Source of the DNA: an uncultured Erysipelotrichaceae bacterium
GTDB taxonomy: Bacteria; Bacillota_I; Bacilli_A; Erysipelotrichales; Erysipelotrichaceae
NCBI GenBank assembly: GCA_902778375.1
Contig: CACYXJ010000001.1
Coordinates: 1-64,000 of the forward strand
DNA: 64,000 bases
Reading direction: 5' to 3'
Positions 18,551 through 26,990 of this stretch are shown here, piece after piece (the stretch's first letter is position 1; each line of letters starts with the position of its first letter). The notes beneath the pieces are model-generated. The model was not told the origin of the DNA, did not search any database, and saw only the letters and a list, made by a program, of their open reading frames with translations. The position numbers were made by a program, and so were the translations under genes.

Positions 18551-18684
18551 TATCATAAGCAATAACACATGAAATATGTTTGGATGATATGACCGTGCCA
18601 TTTTTATGACAGGGCAGACCGGCAAAAGAATTATTGTTTTGAAGCTGAATTGACTATAATGAACATAGCAGGAGAACATGACCT

Positions 18685-18849
18685 ATGCCCGAAGAGAAAG
18701 ATATCGAAGAACTGCGGAAAGAACTGGAGGACTACTATGGAACAGCAATGGTATCAGGGATGCCGATGGCTGTGATCGACCTGTCCCGTGTTTCCGAAAT
18801 GAGCGATGAGGAAATCGAAGAAGAAGCAAGAAAGCTGCATCTTGACTGA
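18685..18849 (+). CDS. Small acidic protein, 54 residues
   Basis: The peptide is strongly acidic, with a central GMPMAVIDLSRVSEMSDEE segment reminiscent of a small Firmicutes family in which a GFPMAxxDL motif is followed by a DEEL helix (recalled, not searched). GGAG lies about 10 bases before the ATG, and a terminator follows the stop codon immediately, which supports a real gene. Function unknown. Confidence 0.6.
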   Translation: MPEEKDIEELRKELEDYYGTAMVSGMPMAVIDLSRVSEMSDEEIEEEARKLHLD

Positions 18850-18851
18850 AG

Positions 18852-18882
18852 AGACGTCCTGGTAAAAGACGTCTTTTTTTAT
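18852..18882 (+). terminator. Rho-independent terminator
   Basis: AGACGTC (18852-18858) pairs with GACGTCT (18868-18874), then a T run, right after the 54-residue gene. Confidence 0.85.
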
Positions 18883-18921
18883 GCCCTGTGTATCAGAAAA
18901 AAGATGCCGCTGTGTGCGGCA

Positions 18922-19740
18922 TCAGTTTTCGATTTCTTTTTTCAGAAGCGGATCTGTCTTTTTCGGCCGCATGACAAAGGCGAAAGCTGCAAGATAAACC
19001 GTCAGCCAGACTGCCACGGTCATCCATCCGCCGCGGTCGGAATTGTTCAGGATACTGCTTGTCGTGGCACTGTTTGACAGGATGCCGTTGGCAATCATGC
19101 CTGCACCGTCATATAAGGCATGAATGGCGATCAGGAACCAGAGGTTCTTGCCGGTACGGAAATAGATCGCTCCGAGATACATGCCGTTGGCGATATTGAC
19201 GATACTCTGGATCAGGGCGGCAGAGAAAGAAACATCCTGCCGCAGTGCGTTGGTCAGATGAGTGAGACCGAATACGAGGCCGGTGCACAGGATGGCAAGA
19301 CATACGTGCAGCAGACTGTCTTCCTTGAAATACTTGTGGAAGGCATTTTGGATCAGACCGCGGAACAATATTTCTTCGGCGAAACCGACCAGGAACATAA
19401 AACCGAAAAACAGAAGCACTTCATAGAAGGGGACTTCCGGCTGCAGGAGAGAACCAAGGCTCAGAAAGCCAAAGAAAGCAATGATCACATAGAAGACACC
19501 GGCGGAAGGCCAGCCGCTTTTCAGTTTGCTGGAATCGGTTTTGAATATATCCGTTTTTTTCAGAAGGATGGCAGAAAGCAGAGCCGGACCTGCCAGGAAC
19601 AGTTCTCCGACAAAGCCGCTGATGATGTCACTTTCGATTTTTTCGGTAAACAATTTGCCGACGATTCTGTAGATGACCAGGCTGATTGTCATTGCGGCAA
19701 CCGCCAGCAGAACATCCTTGACACTTTCTTTCAATTTCAT
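18922..19740 (-). CDS. CPBP-family intramembrane metalloprotease
   Basis: A 272-residue membrane protein with about eight hydrophobic helices. The family motifs are all present: EEILFRG (glutamates and Arg), FGLTHLTN (His) and IAIHALYDG (His). CPBP/Abi proteases in Gram-positive bacteria are often encoded near bacteriocins and may serve processing or immunity; others have unrelated roles. Placement near double-glycine peptide genes is suggestive only. Start at 19740; no strong ribosome site is visible. Confidence 0.9.
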   Translation of the reverse strand: MKLKESVKDVLLAVAAMTISLVIYRIVGKLFTEKIESDIISGFVGELFLAGPALLSAILLKKTDIFKTDSSKLKSGWPSAGVFYVIIAFFGFLSLGSLLQPEVPFYEVLLFFGFMFLVGFAEEILFRGLIQNAFHKYFKEDSLLHVCLAILCTGLVFGLTHLTNALRQDVSFSAALIQSIVNIANGMYLGAIYFRTGKNLWFLIAIHALYDGAGMIANGILSNSATTSSILNNSDRGGWMTVAVWLTVYLAAFAFVMRPKKTDPLLKKEIEN

Positions 19741-19847
19741 AAGTAATAAACCGCCTTATTGTCCTTATTGTACTGCATGAATGGTGCGTTTGTTACAGCA
19801 GATGCATGTTTTTGCATTATGTTCTCAAGATGAATCGCAACATTATT

Positions 19848-19876
19848 TTGACTGACGGTCAAACAAGGTATATGAT
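19848..19876 (+). promoter_or_regulatory. Promoter with dyad over the -35 box, upstream of the DUF1232 gene
   Basis: TTGACT (19848-19853) and TATGAT (19871-19876) have a 17-base spacer. The -35 box forms part of an imperfect dyad, TTGACTGACGGTCAA, that could be an operator. Confidence 0.55.
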
Positions 19877-19924
19877 ATGCATGTAGAAGCGTTTATACTG
19901 ATCATAAGACGGAGGTAAAACATA

Positions 19925-20437
19925 ATGTCTGAAGAATTCAACGCCAACAACATCGAAGAAGTCCTGAGATCAGGTGCAAAGAAAGCAGAAGACTATCTGA
20001 AGAATCCGGAAGGACTGGAAGCTCTGCTGCAGAAGCTGGAAGCCACAATGAAGGATATTCCCTATGTAGGTGAAAGTGCTTCCCGTCTGCCGCTCATGAT
20101 TTCCATGATCCGCAGCTACATCCTGCAGGAATACACGGAGGTATCTCCGAGAGTCATCGGCTCCCTGGTCGGACTTGTCCTCTATCTGCTGAAGAAAAAG
20201 GATCTGATCCCGGATGACATTCCGATTATCGGCAGACTCGACGACATCGCTGCCATCGCTCTGGTACTGTGGTTCACAGAACCGGATCTGAAAGCATATT
20301 CCGAGTGGCGTGCAAACAAGGGTGCTGTCAAAGCAGCCGAACCGGCAGAAGAATGCTGCGCGGATAAAGAAGAGTGCTGCCCGGAAACAGAAGAAACATG
20401 CGAATGCGCAGCTGAAGAAACAACAGAAGAAGAATAA
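19925..20437 (+). CDS. DUF1232 (YkvA-like) protein with cysteine-rich acidic tail
   Basis: A 170-residue protein. Residues about 65-120 carry the DUF1232 core, LKKKDLIPDDIPIIGRLDDIA, usually a small membrane-associated hairpin. The last 35 residues are an acidic cysteine-rich tail with repeated CC pairs (EECCADKEECCPETEETCEC), which could bind metal; such tails are not part of the standard domain. GGAGG lies upstream of the start and a promoter with a dyad lies 49 bases further. Role unknown. Confidence 0.85.
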   Translation: MSEEFNANNIEEVLRSGAKKAEDYLKNPEGLEALLQKLEATMKDIPYVGESASRLPLMISMIRSYILQEYTEVSPRVIGSLVGLVLYLLKKKDLIPDDIPIIGRLDDIAAIALVLWFTEPDLKAYSEWRANKGAVKAAEPAEECCADKEECCPETEETCECAAEETTEEE

Positions 20438-20461
20438 ACAGGAATCACATCACTTAAGAAA

Positions 20462-20502
20462 TGCGCCGGAGGGCAGCTGATCTCTGGCGTATTTTCTTTA
20501 AC
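20462..20502 (+). terminator. Probable terminator
   Basis: AAATGCGCCGGAG pairs with CTCTGGCGTATTT using G-U pairs, followed by TCTTT. Confidence 0.65.
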
Positions 20503-20534
20503 AGACCTGAAGAACAGAAAGAGAAGAGAACACC

Positions 20535-21248
20535 ATGAAATTTATTGTAAAGACAACCGGAAAAGTTTATGACTACAAACGCAAAGCCTATGCGATCGAA
20601 GCTGAAACAAGGGAAGAGGCGGAGCGAATCGCCTGTGAGAAATTCAACAAGGAATTTGCTGTTGTTGACAACGATCTGAAGGTTGCCGGATCCTCGGTGA
20701 AATACAGAACGTATATCGCTCTTGCCGCCCTGGCAATTTCGGTCGTTCTGGCACTGATCGGTTTCAAGTCACCGCAGATGCTTGGTGCTCAGACGATCCG
20801 CCCGGATCTCAAGTCATGTCTGTACGGAGTGATCATCTATCTTCTTCTGATCTTCAAGATCAAGGGAATTACCAATTCATTCCGCAATATCACCGATATC
20901 ATTCTTGCCGTATTGATGAGCCTTGCCATCGGTTCCCTGCTGCAGCTGCTGGTTGCCAAGATGCCGTTTGCCGGTTTCTTTGACCTGATTCATCTGGATA
21001 TCCGGATTGCTGTACTGGCACTGGCAGTCATTGCCTGGCTGGGATCCGGTATATTGAGTCTGATCTGTGCGGCGGTATTTGTCGGGCTGATCTCCTACAG
21101 CATTTCCCATCTCGGTCCGGTTCTGATGAATTTCATGGGTATTCTCTATCTGGTATGCACGGCAGTCGGTATTGTCGCATATCTGAGTTCTTTGCCGGCA
21201 CTCTATCAGGGATTCATGGATCTCAAAGCAAAGTTCGTGAAGAACTGA
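20535..21248 (+). CDS. Hypothetical membrane protein, 237 residues
   Basis: The first 55 residues are a soluble, mixed-charge domain (KAYAIEAETREEAERIA) and the remainder has five or six hydrophobic helices. I do not recognise the family. The start at 20535 has AGAGAAGAG upstream, a modest ribosome site. It is followed by a bidirectional terminator facing the convergent 21330-22763 gene. Confidence 0.75.
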   Translation: MKFIVKTTGKVYDYKRKAYAIEAETREEAERIACEKFNKEFAVVDNDLKVAGSSVKYRTYIALAALAISVVLALIGFKSPQMLGAQTIRPDLKSCLYGVIIYLLLIFKIKGITNSFRNITDIILAVLMSLAIGSLLQLLVAKMPFAGFFDLIHLDIRIAVLALAVIAWLGSGILSLICAAVFVGLISYSISHLGPVLMNFMGILYLVCTAVGIVAYLSSLPALYQGFMDLKAKFVKN

Positions 21249-21286
21249 AAAAGTGTAAACTTTTGCTGTATACATATGATATGCAA

Positions 21287-21328
21287 AAACAGAGTCCTCA
21301 TTCGTCAGAATGAAGGCTCTGTTTGCTT
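21287..21328. terminator. Bidirectional terminator
   Basis: AAACAGAG...CTCATTC pairs with GAATGAAGG...CTCTGTTT across a short loop between two convergent genes, with A and T runs on the two sides. Confidence 0.82.
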
Positions 21329-21329
21329 T

Positions 21330-22763
21330 CTACAGCATTGTCCTTGTGATCTTGGAGACAATGTTTTTTCCTTCCCGGTGGTCGCTTCCGCTTTTGGAGA
21401 TCGTCGTATAGTATCTTGGATCATTGCGGTAGGTCAGTTTGTAATGCTTGCCGTCTTCTGATATCTCAAAGCCCATATCCATCAGTTCCTGGCGCATCGG
21501 GGCAGACATTGTCTTGTATCCGGTCATCAGTGTCTTGAGACGTTCATGGATCTCTCTGAGCCGGTGCGGGTATTCGTTATGGTCGAGTATATCCTTGAGG
21601 ACGTCATATCTGCGGGTTTCTGTCTGGGTATTCTTCAGATTGTCATCGATTGCGTCCATGATGATTTCCCTGATTTCGTCGTGGAAGAGTTCCTCTTCCT
21701 GTCCCATATAAATCAGCGGCTGGCTGTCGGTGCTGCTGATTCTTCTCCGCAGTCCCATCAGTTCTGCTTCCTGGGCCTGGTTGATCCTGCTCAGTTCATC
21801 GAACTGTTCCTTCATTTTGACATAGTCCTGTTCGTAGACCTCCAGGAGGGCTTCGGTTTCTTCTGCCGTCTGCTGTTTCTCTTCCTCCGCTTTTCTTCTT
21901 TCTTCGATCTGTCTGTTCAGATGGCTGGAGAGAAGGGAGTGGCTGACACCCTGCCAGGAATACAGAGGATCCAGCAGCTGCAGGTTGCTGTATTCCATGA
22001 CCGCTCTTCTGACTTTTTCCATCAGGGAAACATCATAGCCGGATTCGGCATGGTACAGGTATCTTCTGTGACCGATGGATTCATTGGGGTAATAGATGCC
22101 TATGGCACCGTAGTATTCATTCTGTCCGCTGCATATGTCCTTGATGTGCCTGTCCAGCCATGTGCTTCTTTCGGCAAAGACATGGGCGATGCCTTTGACA
22201 CGGGAAGCGAGCAGTCCGATGTCTACCGGGTCTTCATCATAGTAGGTGCGGGAAACATAGATGACCGGCAGGTTATAGTGCCTGTACCCGTTGATCACAT
22301 CGCCAAGCAGTTTCAGGTTCTCTTCGGTGATCATATACGGTTCTCTGATGACTGGCAGGTCATGATCGTCTTCCAGATATCCGTGCCGGATCAGAAGGGT
22401 GATGAAATGCGGGGTGCTGAACTGGGTATAGCTCATCAATGCCTCTTCCTGATAACTGCGGTCGAGACGGATGGACATCTTATGGTCATTGAAATTCATG
22501 ATATAGTCTGTGGTCCAGACAATACCGTTTTCCGTTGTTGTCTTGTTGTAGCGGACGGCTGTGATGTTTTTTTCTTCGTGGTCGACGATATGAAGCCACA
22601 GGTTCTCATCGCCGAAGCGGATATCTGTTTCATTGTTCCAGACCAGACCGTCGATGATGTTTTCCTGATAGGTGCTGGTCTGATTCCATTCGATGACAAG
22701 ATCGATGAAGTTCTTCTTTGTCATGGACGGTTTGATATTCAACAATGTACTGAACAGCAACAT
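21330..22763 (-). CDS. Uncharacterised coiled-coil protein, divergent from lanM
   Basis: A 477-residue soluble protein of no family I recognise. The first 280 or so residues form a mixed alpha/beta region; about residues 285-360 are a long charged coiled coil (ERRKAEEEKQQTAEETEALL); the C-terminus ends in a small domain with YRNDPRYYTTISKSGSDHRE. The start at 22763 is fixed by AGGAGGTTTCAGAC; the open frame continues upstream into lanM but has no support there. It lies 111 bases from lanM in opposite orientation; a role in peptide maturation is not indicated by sequence. The modular coiled-coil form would also suit a defence protein. Confidence 0.8.
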   Translation of the reverse strand: MLLFSTLLNIKPSMTKKNFIDLVIEWNQTSTYQENIIDGLVWNNETDIRFGDENLWLHIVDHEEKNITAVRYNKTTTENGIVWTTDYIMNFNDHKMSIRLDRSYQEEALMSYTQFSTPHFITLLIRHGYLEDDHDLPVIREPYMITEENLKLLGDVINGYRHYNLPVIYVSRTYYDEDPVDIGLLASRVKGIAHVFAERSTWLDRHIKDICSGQNEYYGAIGIYYPNESIGHRRYLYHAESGYDVSLMEKVRRAVMEYSNLQLLDPLYSWQGVSHSLLSSHLNRQIEERRKAEEEKQQTAEETEALLEVYEQDYVKMKEQFDELSRINQAQEAELMGLRRRISSTDSQPLIYMGQEEELFHDEIREIIMDAIDDNLKNTQTETRRYDVLKDILDHNEYPHRLREIHERLKTLMTGYKTMSAPMRQELMDMGFEISEDGKHYKLTYRNDPRYYTTISKSGSDHREGKNIVSKITRTML

Positions 22764-22874
22764 GTCTGAAACCTCCTGATTGATGATCGATAAAAGGATT
22801 ATCTGCTGATGAAATTGTATCAAAAACGGGATAGGGGTAACATAATAGTGTTGAACCTGCATTGAGGTAATTCC

Positions 22875-25601
22875 ATGTCTGAAAGAGATGAACTGTTTGA
22901 AAGAAAGATCGCTTCCGGGATCCTGGAGGAGATGGGCTGCAGCCGCTTCGAAGTGAATGCGGACCATTTTGAAATCAATGAAGAAGCAAGAGCCAGCATT
23001 GACGACGGACTGATCGTCAGGATCAGAAAGATCATGCATCCTGCTCTTTTCAGAATGTTCCTGGAATATCTGAACGAACAGGATATGCTGGATTCCTATA
23101 TCGATGATGACAATTCCGAAGAACTGGATCCTCTGCGGCAGAGTTTCGCGGAAACAGTGACACTGTCCGTACTGCAGCAGAAGGTTCCTTCCCTCGTCAG
23201 ACTGATTCAGAAAACATATGAAACCTACCGGTCTGTGATCCTGGAAATGATACAGCGGATGGACCTTGCATATGAAGATATCTGTACAAAGCTGTTGCAG
23301 GAGAATCATTTTAAAACCCTGACGGGTGTGAAAGCCGACAGCGGCGATGTGCATAATTGCGGCCATACAACGACGATCCTGACGACTGATGCCGGAAAGG
23401 TCGTATACAAACCGCATGATGTACGGATCGATGTGAAATCAAAGGAACTGATCGATACTTTCTTTTCCGATGTCATGCAGGCACCAGCCGTATGCTGTTA
23501 TGAAGACTACGGCTTTGTCGAATTCGTTGTCAGCCAGCCGGCGGACACGGATGAGAAGGCAAGGCAGTACTGCTACAACCTGGGCGGTCTTTCGACAATG
23601 GTGCTGATGCTGGGCAGCAGCGACCTGCACCACAGCAATGTCCTTTCCAGGGGAGTTTATCCTGTTATTATCGATTACGAACTGATGATGACACCGGGCA
23701 GGGATACCAAGGAGAATTCATTGGCGCACGATCTGCGGTATTCGCTGTTGTACAGTTCCCTGATGCCGCAGCGGAGGGAAGAAATCGAAATGAGCATTCT
23801 TTTCGCCAAGGATGAAAAGAATCTCAGTTCCCCGCTGGTCGACGGCGAAAGGAAATGCGTCACGGATTATCCCGATGCCTTCTTTGAAGGTTTCAGAAAT
23901 ACCTACAGAAGATGCATGGAACAGAAAGAGGAACTGAAGGAGTTCGTCCGTTCCATGAAGGAAATCTATGTCCGACATATCTACCGCAATACCGGTGCCT
24001 ACAGCGTTCTTCTCGACAAGACACTGGAACCGGCATGGATCGAAGACCCTTCCATGAAAGATGAAGTGTTCAAGCAGCTTTCAGTTGCCATGAAAAGAAG
24101 CGGGGCGGAGAAGACCAATGAAATCACATGGGCGGAAACGGAAGCGATCCTGCGCGGCGATATTCCTTATATGTATATCAGAACCGATACCCGCGACCTG
24201 TATATGGACGGCAGGATCGTATATCATGACTTCTTTTCCAAGAGCTGCATCGATACTGTCCTTTCCCGGATCGACTATCTCAATGACCGGGATTTGGAAT
24301 TCGAGGAAGCACTGCTGCAGAAGGCAATGACCCGGGTGATCCGGCGCAAGCGTAAACCATATGAGATCCGTGAGCGGATCCTGGCCAGAAGAGAGATCAG
24401 CAATGAGTCACTGCTTTCGCATGCGGAAAAGATTTTCCGCGAGATTGCGGAAGATGCTGTCAATACACCCTCCGGCGATATCTGCTGGTTCGGTGTGAAC
24501 TACTTCATGGAAACCGGCATGGAACTCTACGGCAGGGGACTGATTGACGGCATTTCCGGGCTCGCGGTATTCTTTGCAGCCCTGCACAGAATGACATCTG
24601 ATCAGGCAATCAAAGAAAAAGCGGAAGAGCTGGTTGAATACATCATGTTACGGCAGGAAAGATATACGGACAGTATCAGCAATATGGATGTGATCTATCC
24701 CAATATCGAAAGCATTTCCATGTCCAACGGTCTTTGCGGCAAGATGTTTGCCTGCTATCTGGCAGGGAAATACATGAATAACAGCCATTACCTTGAAATC
24801 TGCAGGAAGATGATCCGCCTGCTTCCGAAGATGGACCTGCAGTTTGAGAAGACGGATATCTATAACGGTCTTGCCGGACTTCTGAAGATGCTCTGCCGCT
24901 ATGATGAATTCTTCAACGAGCCGGGAATGAAGGAATTCTGCAATTCCCTGGCAGACAGGATCCTGGCTTCTGCCAGCATTCCCTATAAAGACACAAAGAT
25001 CTGGCGGACATTGTCCAATACCTGGGCAATTTCAGGTGCGGGACATGGTCAGTCCGGTGTCGCTTCCGCTCTGTATATGGCCGGAAAGCGGCTGCACAGA
25101 GAGGACCTGATCGAAGCTGCCCGGGCAGGCTTTGACTTTGAAACTGATGCCTACAGTGTCAAGGTTGGGGCATGGCCGGACCGCAGAAGAAGCGATAGAG
25201 CCGAAGAATACATGACCGGTTACTGCTCGGGTGCGCCGGGTATCGGCATGAATGCTTTATTGCTGGAATATGAAGGCCATGAAGAGACCTTGAAAAGAGC
25301 CCTGCGGAGCACCTTGAAAGAACCGCTGATGTACAAGGATTTCCTGTGCTGCGGCAACAGCGCCATGGTGGAATTCCTGCTGCTTGCCGGAACGAAGCTG
25401 CAGCAGCAGGACCTGGTGGAAGAAGCAAGGACAAGAATGGCAATGGTCATTGCCAGAGCGGAAAGAAACGGCCATTACCAGTGCATTAACAAAAGCATGA
25501 ACCACGTCTTCAATTCGAGTCTTTTCTACGGCACGGCGGGAATCGGCTATGAGATGCTGCGGCTGATTTCACCGGACACAACGGAATGCCTGCTTCTGTA
25601 A
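22875..25601 (+). CDS. lanM: Class II lanthipeptide synthetase LanM (CCG-type cyclase)
   Basis: A 908-residue bifunctional enzyme. The N-terminal dehydratase (DUF4135-like) phosphorylates and eliminates Ser/Thr in precursor peptides; visible catalytic residues are Lys179 in VVYKPHD, Asp250-His252-Asn255 in DLHHSN, and Asp267/Glu269 in IIDYE. The C-terminal LanC-like cyclase adds Cys thiols to form lanthionine rings; zinc ligands are Cys784 (YCSGAPGIG) and Cys825-Cys826 in CCGN. Most LanC/LanM proteins have CHG; CCG gives three Cys ligands, as in the substrate-tolerant ProcM group. Length is near the lower end for LanM. TGAGGTAA precedes the start. Five precursor genes follow, starting 77 bases after the stop. 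Confidence 0.95.
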   Translation: MSERDELFERKIASGILEEMGCSRFEVNADHFEINEEARASIDDGLIVRIRKIMHPALFRMFLEYLNEQDMLDSYIDDDNSEELDPLRQSFAETVTLSVLQQKVPSLVRLIQKTYETYRSVILEMIQRMDLAYEDICTKLLQENHFKTLTGVKADSGDVHNCGHTTTILTTDAGKVVYKPHDVRIDVKSKELIDTFFSDVMQAPAVCCYEDYGFVEFVVSQPADTDEKARQYCYNLGGLSTMVLMLGSSDLHHSNVLSRGVYPVIIDYELMMTPGRDTKENSLAHDLRYSLLYSSLMPQRREEIEMSILFAKDEKNLSSPLVDGERKCVTDYPDAFFEGFRNTYRRCMEQKEELKEFVRSMKEIYVRHIYRNTGAYSVLLDKTLEPAWIEDPSMKDEVFKQLSVAMKRSGAEKTNEITWAETEAILRGDIPYMYIRTDTRDLYMDGRIVYHDFFSKSCIDTVLSRIDYLNDRDLEFEEALLQKAMTRVIRRKRKPYEIRERILARREISNESLLSHAEKIFREIAEDAVNTPSGDICWFGVNYFMETGMELYGRGLIDGISGLAVFFAALHRMTSDQAIKEKAEELVEYIMLRQERYTDSISNMDVIYPNIESISMSNGLCGKMFACYLAGKYMNNSHYLEICRKMIRLLPKMDLQFEKTDIYNGLAGLLKMLCRYDEFFNEPGMKEFCNSLADRILASASIPYKDTKIWRTLSNTWAISGAGHGQSGVASALYMAGKRLHREDLIEAARAGFDFETDAYSVKVGAWPDRRRSDRAEEYMTGYCSGAPGIGMNALLLEYEGHEETLKRALRSTLKEPLMYKDFLCCGNSAMVEFLLLAGTKLQQQDLVEEARTRMAMVIARAERNGHYQCINKSMNHVFNSSLFYGTAGIGYEMLRLISPDTTECLLL

Positions 25602-25677
25602 AAAAACAGCATCGAAAATCACTTGAAACTTATAAAAAATGAATATATGATGGTATGCTATTTAGGAGGGAGTTTAT

Positions 25678-25896
25678 ATGGAAAAAACAACGCTGGCTTC
25701 TTTGAAAGAAAAGAGCAGAGAAGAAAGAGCGCAGTTCTTTAACAGCAGCAAAGTTGAACTGATGGATGAACTCCTGGATGCTGTTAACGGCGGAACCACA
25801 GCAGCTATGGGGGAGAATCCCAATTCTGAGGCTGCTTATGGTAACCACTGGTTCTCGTCTTTTGGATATGTATGCAACGGCACAGTGATTTGCTGA
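25678..25896 (+). CDS. Lanthipeptide precursor 1 (LanA-like)
   Basis: A 72-residue precursor: a 39-residue leader ending LLDAVNGG and a 33-residue core beginning TTAAMGENPNSE. The core ends WFSSFGYVCNGTVIC, with two Cys in the conserved CxGxxxC spacing and Ser pairs before them for rings; extra Thr at core positions 1 and 2. AGGAGGGAG precedes the start. It is the first of five tandem precursors behind lanM and the most divergent in its N-terminal core. Confidence 0.92.
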   Translation: MEKTTLASLKEKSREERAQFFNSSKVELMDELLDAVNGGTTAAMGENPNSEAAYGNHWFSSFGYVCNGTVIC

Positions 25897-25918
25897 GAAA
25901 CAGAAAAGAGGTATGGAA

Positions 25919-26110
25919 ATGTTAGAAATGAACAGAGAAGAAAGAAAGTGTTTCCTTGAAAACAACAAGCCGGAACTGTCCGACAGTATGCTCGATGCAG
26001 TGAACGATGACTGTGGAACAGAAGTGGAAAACCCGGATTCCGACTGCCCGTATAAAGGCAACTGGATTTCCTCAGAAGGTTTTGTCTGCAAAGGCGAAGT
26101 TCAGTGCTGA
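25919..26110 (+). CDS. Lanthipeptide precursor 2 (LanA-like)
   Basis: A short precursor of 63 residues from ATG 25919 (65 from 25913; the GAGG at 25908-25911 fits 25919 better). The leader is shortened at its N-terminus and the cleavage motif is AVNDD, so Gly-Gly is replaced by Asp-Asp. The core, starting CGTEVENPDSDCPYKGNW, has four Cys in all, including the conserved final CKGEVQC. The Asp-Asp site may alter or block cleavage by a Gly-Gly peptidase. Confidence 0.85.
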   Translation: MLEMNREERKCFLENNKPELSDSMLDAVNDDCGTEVENPDSDCPYKGNWISSEGFVCKGEVQC

Positions 26111-26139
26111 GGTAAAAATAAAGAACGAGGGAGAAGACT

Positions 26140-26370
26140 ATGGATAAAGAACTACTTGAATCCCTGAAGAACAAGAGCAGGGATGAACGCAGGGCTTATT
26201 TTGAAGAGCATAAAACTGAACTGCTTGAAAACGCACTTCTGTCCGTCAACGGCGGATACGAGGAAATGCTGCCAGAGTACAGAAACCCGAACTCTGACTG
26301 TCCCGATTATTTTGGCTACTGGCAGACATCCTGGAATTTCATCTGCAGAGGACAGTTGATCTGCATGTAA
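26140..26370 (+). CDS. Lanthipeptide precursor 3 (LanA-like)
   Basis: 76 residues: leader ending LLSVNGG and a core of 37 residues with YRNPNSDCPDYFGYW, TSWNFICRGQLIC and one extra Met at the end. Three core Cys. The leader follows the common pattern KELLESLK.KSR.ER..YF shared by precursors 3 to 6. GAGGGAG lies upstream. Confidence 0.93.
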   Translation: MDKELLESLKNKSRDERRAYFEEHKTELLENALLSVNGGYEEMLPEYRNPNSDCPDYFGYWQTSWNFICRGQLICM

Positions 26371-26400
26371 GCAACCCTTGGAAAAACGGAGGAAAAGATC

Positions 26401-26631
26401 ATGGAGAAAGAATTATTGGAAACCTTGAAGACCAAGAACAGGGAAGAACGTCTGTCTTATTTCAACGAACACAAATCCGAGCTTCTTGACGAGGCGCTTC
26501 AGTCTGTTAACGGCGGAGCAGATGAATTTCCGGAGGAATACAGAAACCCGGATTCAGAAGTTCCTGATCGTTTTGGCAACTGGCTTTCATCCTGGAATTT
26601 TGTATGCCGGGGCCGTGAAATCTGCAAATAA
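26401..26631 (+). CDS. Lanthipeptide precursor 4 (LanA-like)
   Basis: 76 residues with leader ending LQSVNGG. The core contains YRNPDSEVPDRFGNW and SSWNFVCRGREIC, ending in Lys; two Cys. It is closest to precursor 3 in the core and to precursors 5 and 6 in the leader (FNEHKSELLD). GGAGG precedes the start. Confidence 0.93.
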   Translation: MEKELLETLKTKNREERLSYFNEHKSELLDEALQSVNGGADEFPEEYRNPDSEVPDRFGNWLSSWNFVCRGREICK

Positions 26632-26660
26632 TTGAACGATATTAAACAGGAGGTTTGAAA

Positions 26661-26888
26661 ATGGAGAAAGAATTACTGGAATCCCTGAAGGCAAAGAGCA
26701 GGGAAGAGCGTATGGAGTATTTCAACGCACACAAATCTGAGCTTCTTGACGATTCTCTCGAAGCAGTCAGCGGCGGCTATGATCTCAAAGACAGAAACCC
26801 CAACACAGAATCTCGCGGCGACAACGACGGAAACGGCAACTACTACACATCCTGGGGCTGGACCTGCCAGGGTGAAGTCCGCTGCTGA
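26661..26888 (+). CDS. Lanthipeptide precursor 5 (LanA-like)
   Basis: 75 residues; start at 26661 is set by AGGAGG seven bases upstream. Leader ends LEAVSGG. The 36-residue core is YDLKDRNPNTESRGDNDGNG followed by NYYTSWGWTCQGEVRC, with two Cys and several Ser/Thr. The core differs by a single residue from that of the precursor at 57330-57557. A terminator follows at 26957. Confidence 0.94.
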   Translation: MEKELLESLKAKSREERMEYFNAHKSELLDDSLEAVSGGYDLKDRNPNTESRGDNDGNGNYYTSWGWTCQGEVRC

Positions 26889-26956
26889 GTACAGGAAGCA
26901 TTGATCGCGGACAAAACTGCCGGTACACATCCGGCGGCCAGGAACCACATAAAACA

Positions 26957-26985
26957 AAGGGAGAAATGATAATCTCCCTTTTTTC
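26957..26985. terminator. Terminator after the precursor array
   Basis: GGGAGA (26959-26964) and TCTCCC (26973-26978) with flanking A and T runs, between the last precursor and the convergent lipoprotein gene. Confidence 0.82.
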
Positions 26986-26990
26986 ATGCC

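Noticed and set aside
21546-22769. 407-codon open frame on the plus strand
   Set aside because: Antisense to the coiled-coil gene at 21330-22763, which has a strong ribosome site and coherent composition.
22763-23417. Extension of the 21330 gene back into lanM
   Set aside because: The frame stays open upstream only as an antisense shadow of the lanM dehydratase; AGGAGG fixes the start at 22763.
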